The position numbers and the translations under genes are program-made. The notes below the pieces were generated by a model. It worked only from the letters and a program-made list of their open reading frames with translations. It had not been told where the DNA came from and did no database searches. From the NCBI GenBank assembly GCA_023421075.1, contig JAEZUM010000039.1, positions 1 through 7,118 of the forward strand: a stretch of 7,118 nt of DNA, written 5' to 3'. This document shows, piece by piece, positions 6,549 to 7,118 of the stretch. Source of the DNA: Bacillota bacterium (GTDB lineage: Bacteria; Bacillota; Clostridia; Lachnospirales; Lachnospiraceae). Every line of letters starts with the position of its first letter. Position 1 is the stretch's first letter.

Positions 6549-7092
6549 TGGTCTGTTCCTCCTTCTTCATCTGCTTGATTAGGTCTCGAAGTCTGGCCGC
6601 CTCCTCGAATTCTTCTTTCTCAATTGCCTCTTGAAGCAGTAATGAAAGCTTCTCGGACTCCGGTATATCCTTATAAGCCCGATCAGAGGAGGTCGTAGTA
6701 ACATAACCTTTCGGTCGTTTACCGGTGTGGACCTCTGCTCCCTGAATACTCTTCAAGGTCTTACCAAGCTGTTCGTTAAAGCTACGGTAGCAATCGGAAC
6801 AACCAAAGCGACCCTTCTGTATGAATTCCTCATAGGTGGTTCCACAAGTACCACAGGTAAGGGAAGGTGTAACCTCTCCCGACTTCTTCTTATCCGAAGC
6901 AGTATAATTATCCAGCAAGGTAGATAGTAAATCGCCTAAGGTAAGGTCGCTGTTCATTAAGGGTTTCTCCATTTGAAAGGATGTGTAATCCGTTGCACAT
7001 TCCTCGCAAAGATGCTGCTCTTTCTTCACTCCATTGATTATCTCAGTATACAATATTTTCGCATCTCTCTTCTGGCATCTGTCACATAACAT
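6541..7092 (-). CDS. mcsA: McsA, zinc-binding activator of the arginine kinase McsB (UVR domain)
   Basis: McsA binds McsB and stimulates its arginine kinase activity, and helps load substrates on ClpC. The 183-residue protein has two zinc-binding cysteine clusters: C3/C6 with C29/C32, and C80/C83 with C98/C101, all four CxxC pairs intact. The C-terminus (about 147-182) is a UvrB/UvrC-type UVR motif, with EEFEEAARLRDLI at 160-172, also found in the ClpC middle domain. These features and the length match McsA of Bacillus. The ATG at 7090-7092 is preceded by GGGGG eight bases upstream. The last eight bases overlap mcsB. In related bacteria ctsR directly precedes mcsA; the 26 upstream bases could encode a C-terminal tail NEFERG ending at a TAA (7098-7100), but too little is visible to annotate it. 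No CtsR operator is seen, as the operon promoter would be further upstream. Confidence 0.96.
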   Translation of the reverse strand: MLCDRCQKRDAKILYTEIINGVKKEQHLCEECATDYTSFQMEKPLMNSDLTLGDLLSTLLDNYTASDKKKSGEVTPSLTCGTCGTTYEEFIQKGRFGCSDCYRSFNEQLGKTLKSIQGAEVHTGKRPKGYVTTTSSDRAYKDIPESEKLSLLLQEAIEKEEFEEAARLRDLIKQMKKEEQTNA

Positions 7093-7118
7093 TGTAATTA
7101 CCCCCTTTCAAATTCGTT

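Noticed and set aside
7098..7118. Tail of an upstream gene (possible ctsR) ending in NEFERG and a TAA
   Set aside because: Only six codons are visible; another frame also stays open, so the call would rest on expected gene order alone.

Overview
The window looks like chromosomal DNA of a low-to-moderate GC Firmicute, most likely a Clostridia/Lachnospiraceae-type bacterium. The basis is the gene order mcsA-mcsB-clpC followed by radA, purine-rich GGAGG-type ribosome binding sites, clostridial-style protein sequences and an ISL3-family insertion sequence end. No species can be named from sequence alone.

All five complete genes whose family or local role is apparent, and one further unknown gene, lie on the minus strand, so transcription runs from the right edge to the left. 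First comes the protein-arginine phosphorylation and proteolysis module: mcsA (6541-7092), mcsB (5511-6548, overlapping mcsA by 8 bases) and clpC (2960-5410). McsB marks damaged proteins with phosphoarginine, McsA is its zinc-binding activator, and ClpC unfolds the marked proteins for ClpP. In related bacteria ctsR, the repressor of this operon, comes first; it would lie just outside the right edge.

A 280-base gap (2681-2959) separates clpC from the next unit. It holds a compact inverted-repeat-bounded element of about 140 bp (2799-2938), a candidate promoter and a 13-bp palindrome. I regard this gap as the least explained part of the window. The next unit is a 137-residue unknown protein (2267-2680), then radA (907-2265), which starts one base after the unknown gene's stop, then a 150-residue unknown helical protein (387-839). 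In Bacillus the gene after radA is disA; here that position holds the unknown helical protein. A good intrinsic terminator (298-326, minus strand) closes the unit.

Immediately beyond the terminator's T-tract the left end of the window is the right end of an ISL3-family insertion sequence: the last 51 residues of its transposase on the plus strand (1-156), a non-coding tail and the terminal inverted repeat ending near 295. The rest of the element is outside the window.

Overall this is a mostly ordinary stress-response and DNA-repair locus. The items worth a second look are the structured element between clpC and the radA unit, the two uncharacterised proteins flanking radA, and the insertion sequence abutting a terminator. 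I found no clear evidence of a wholly new multi-gene system.
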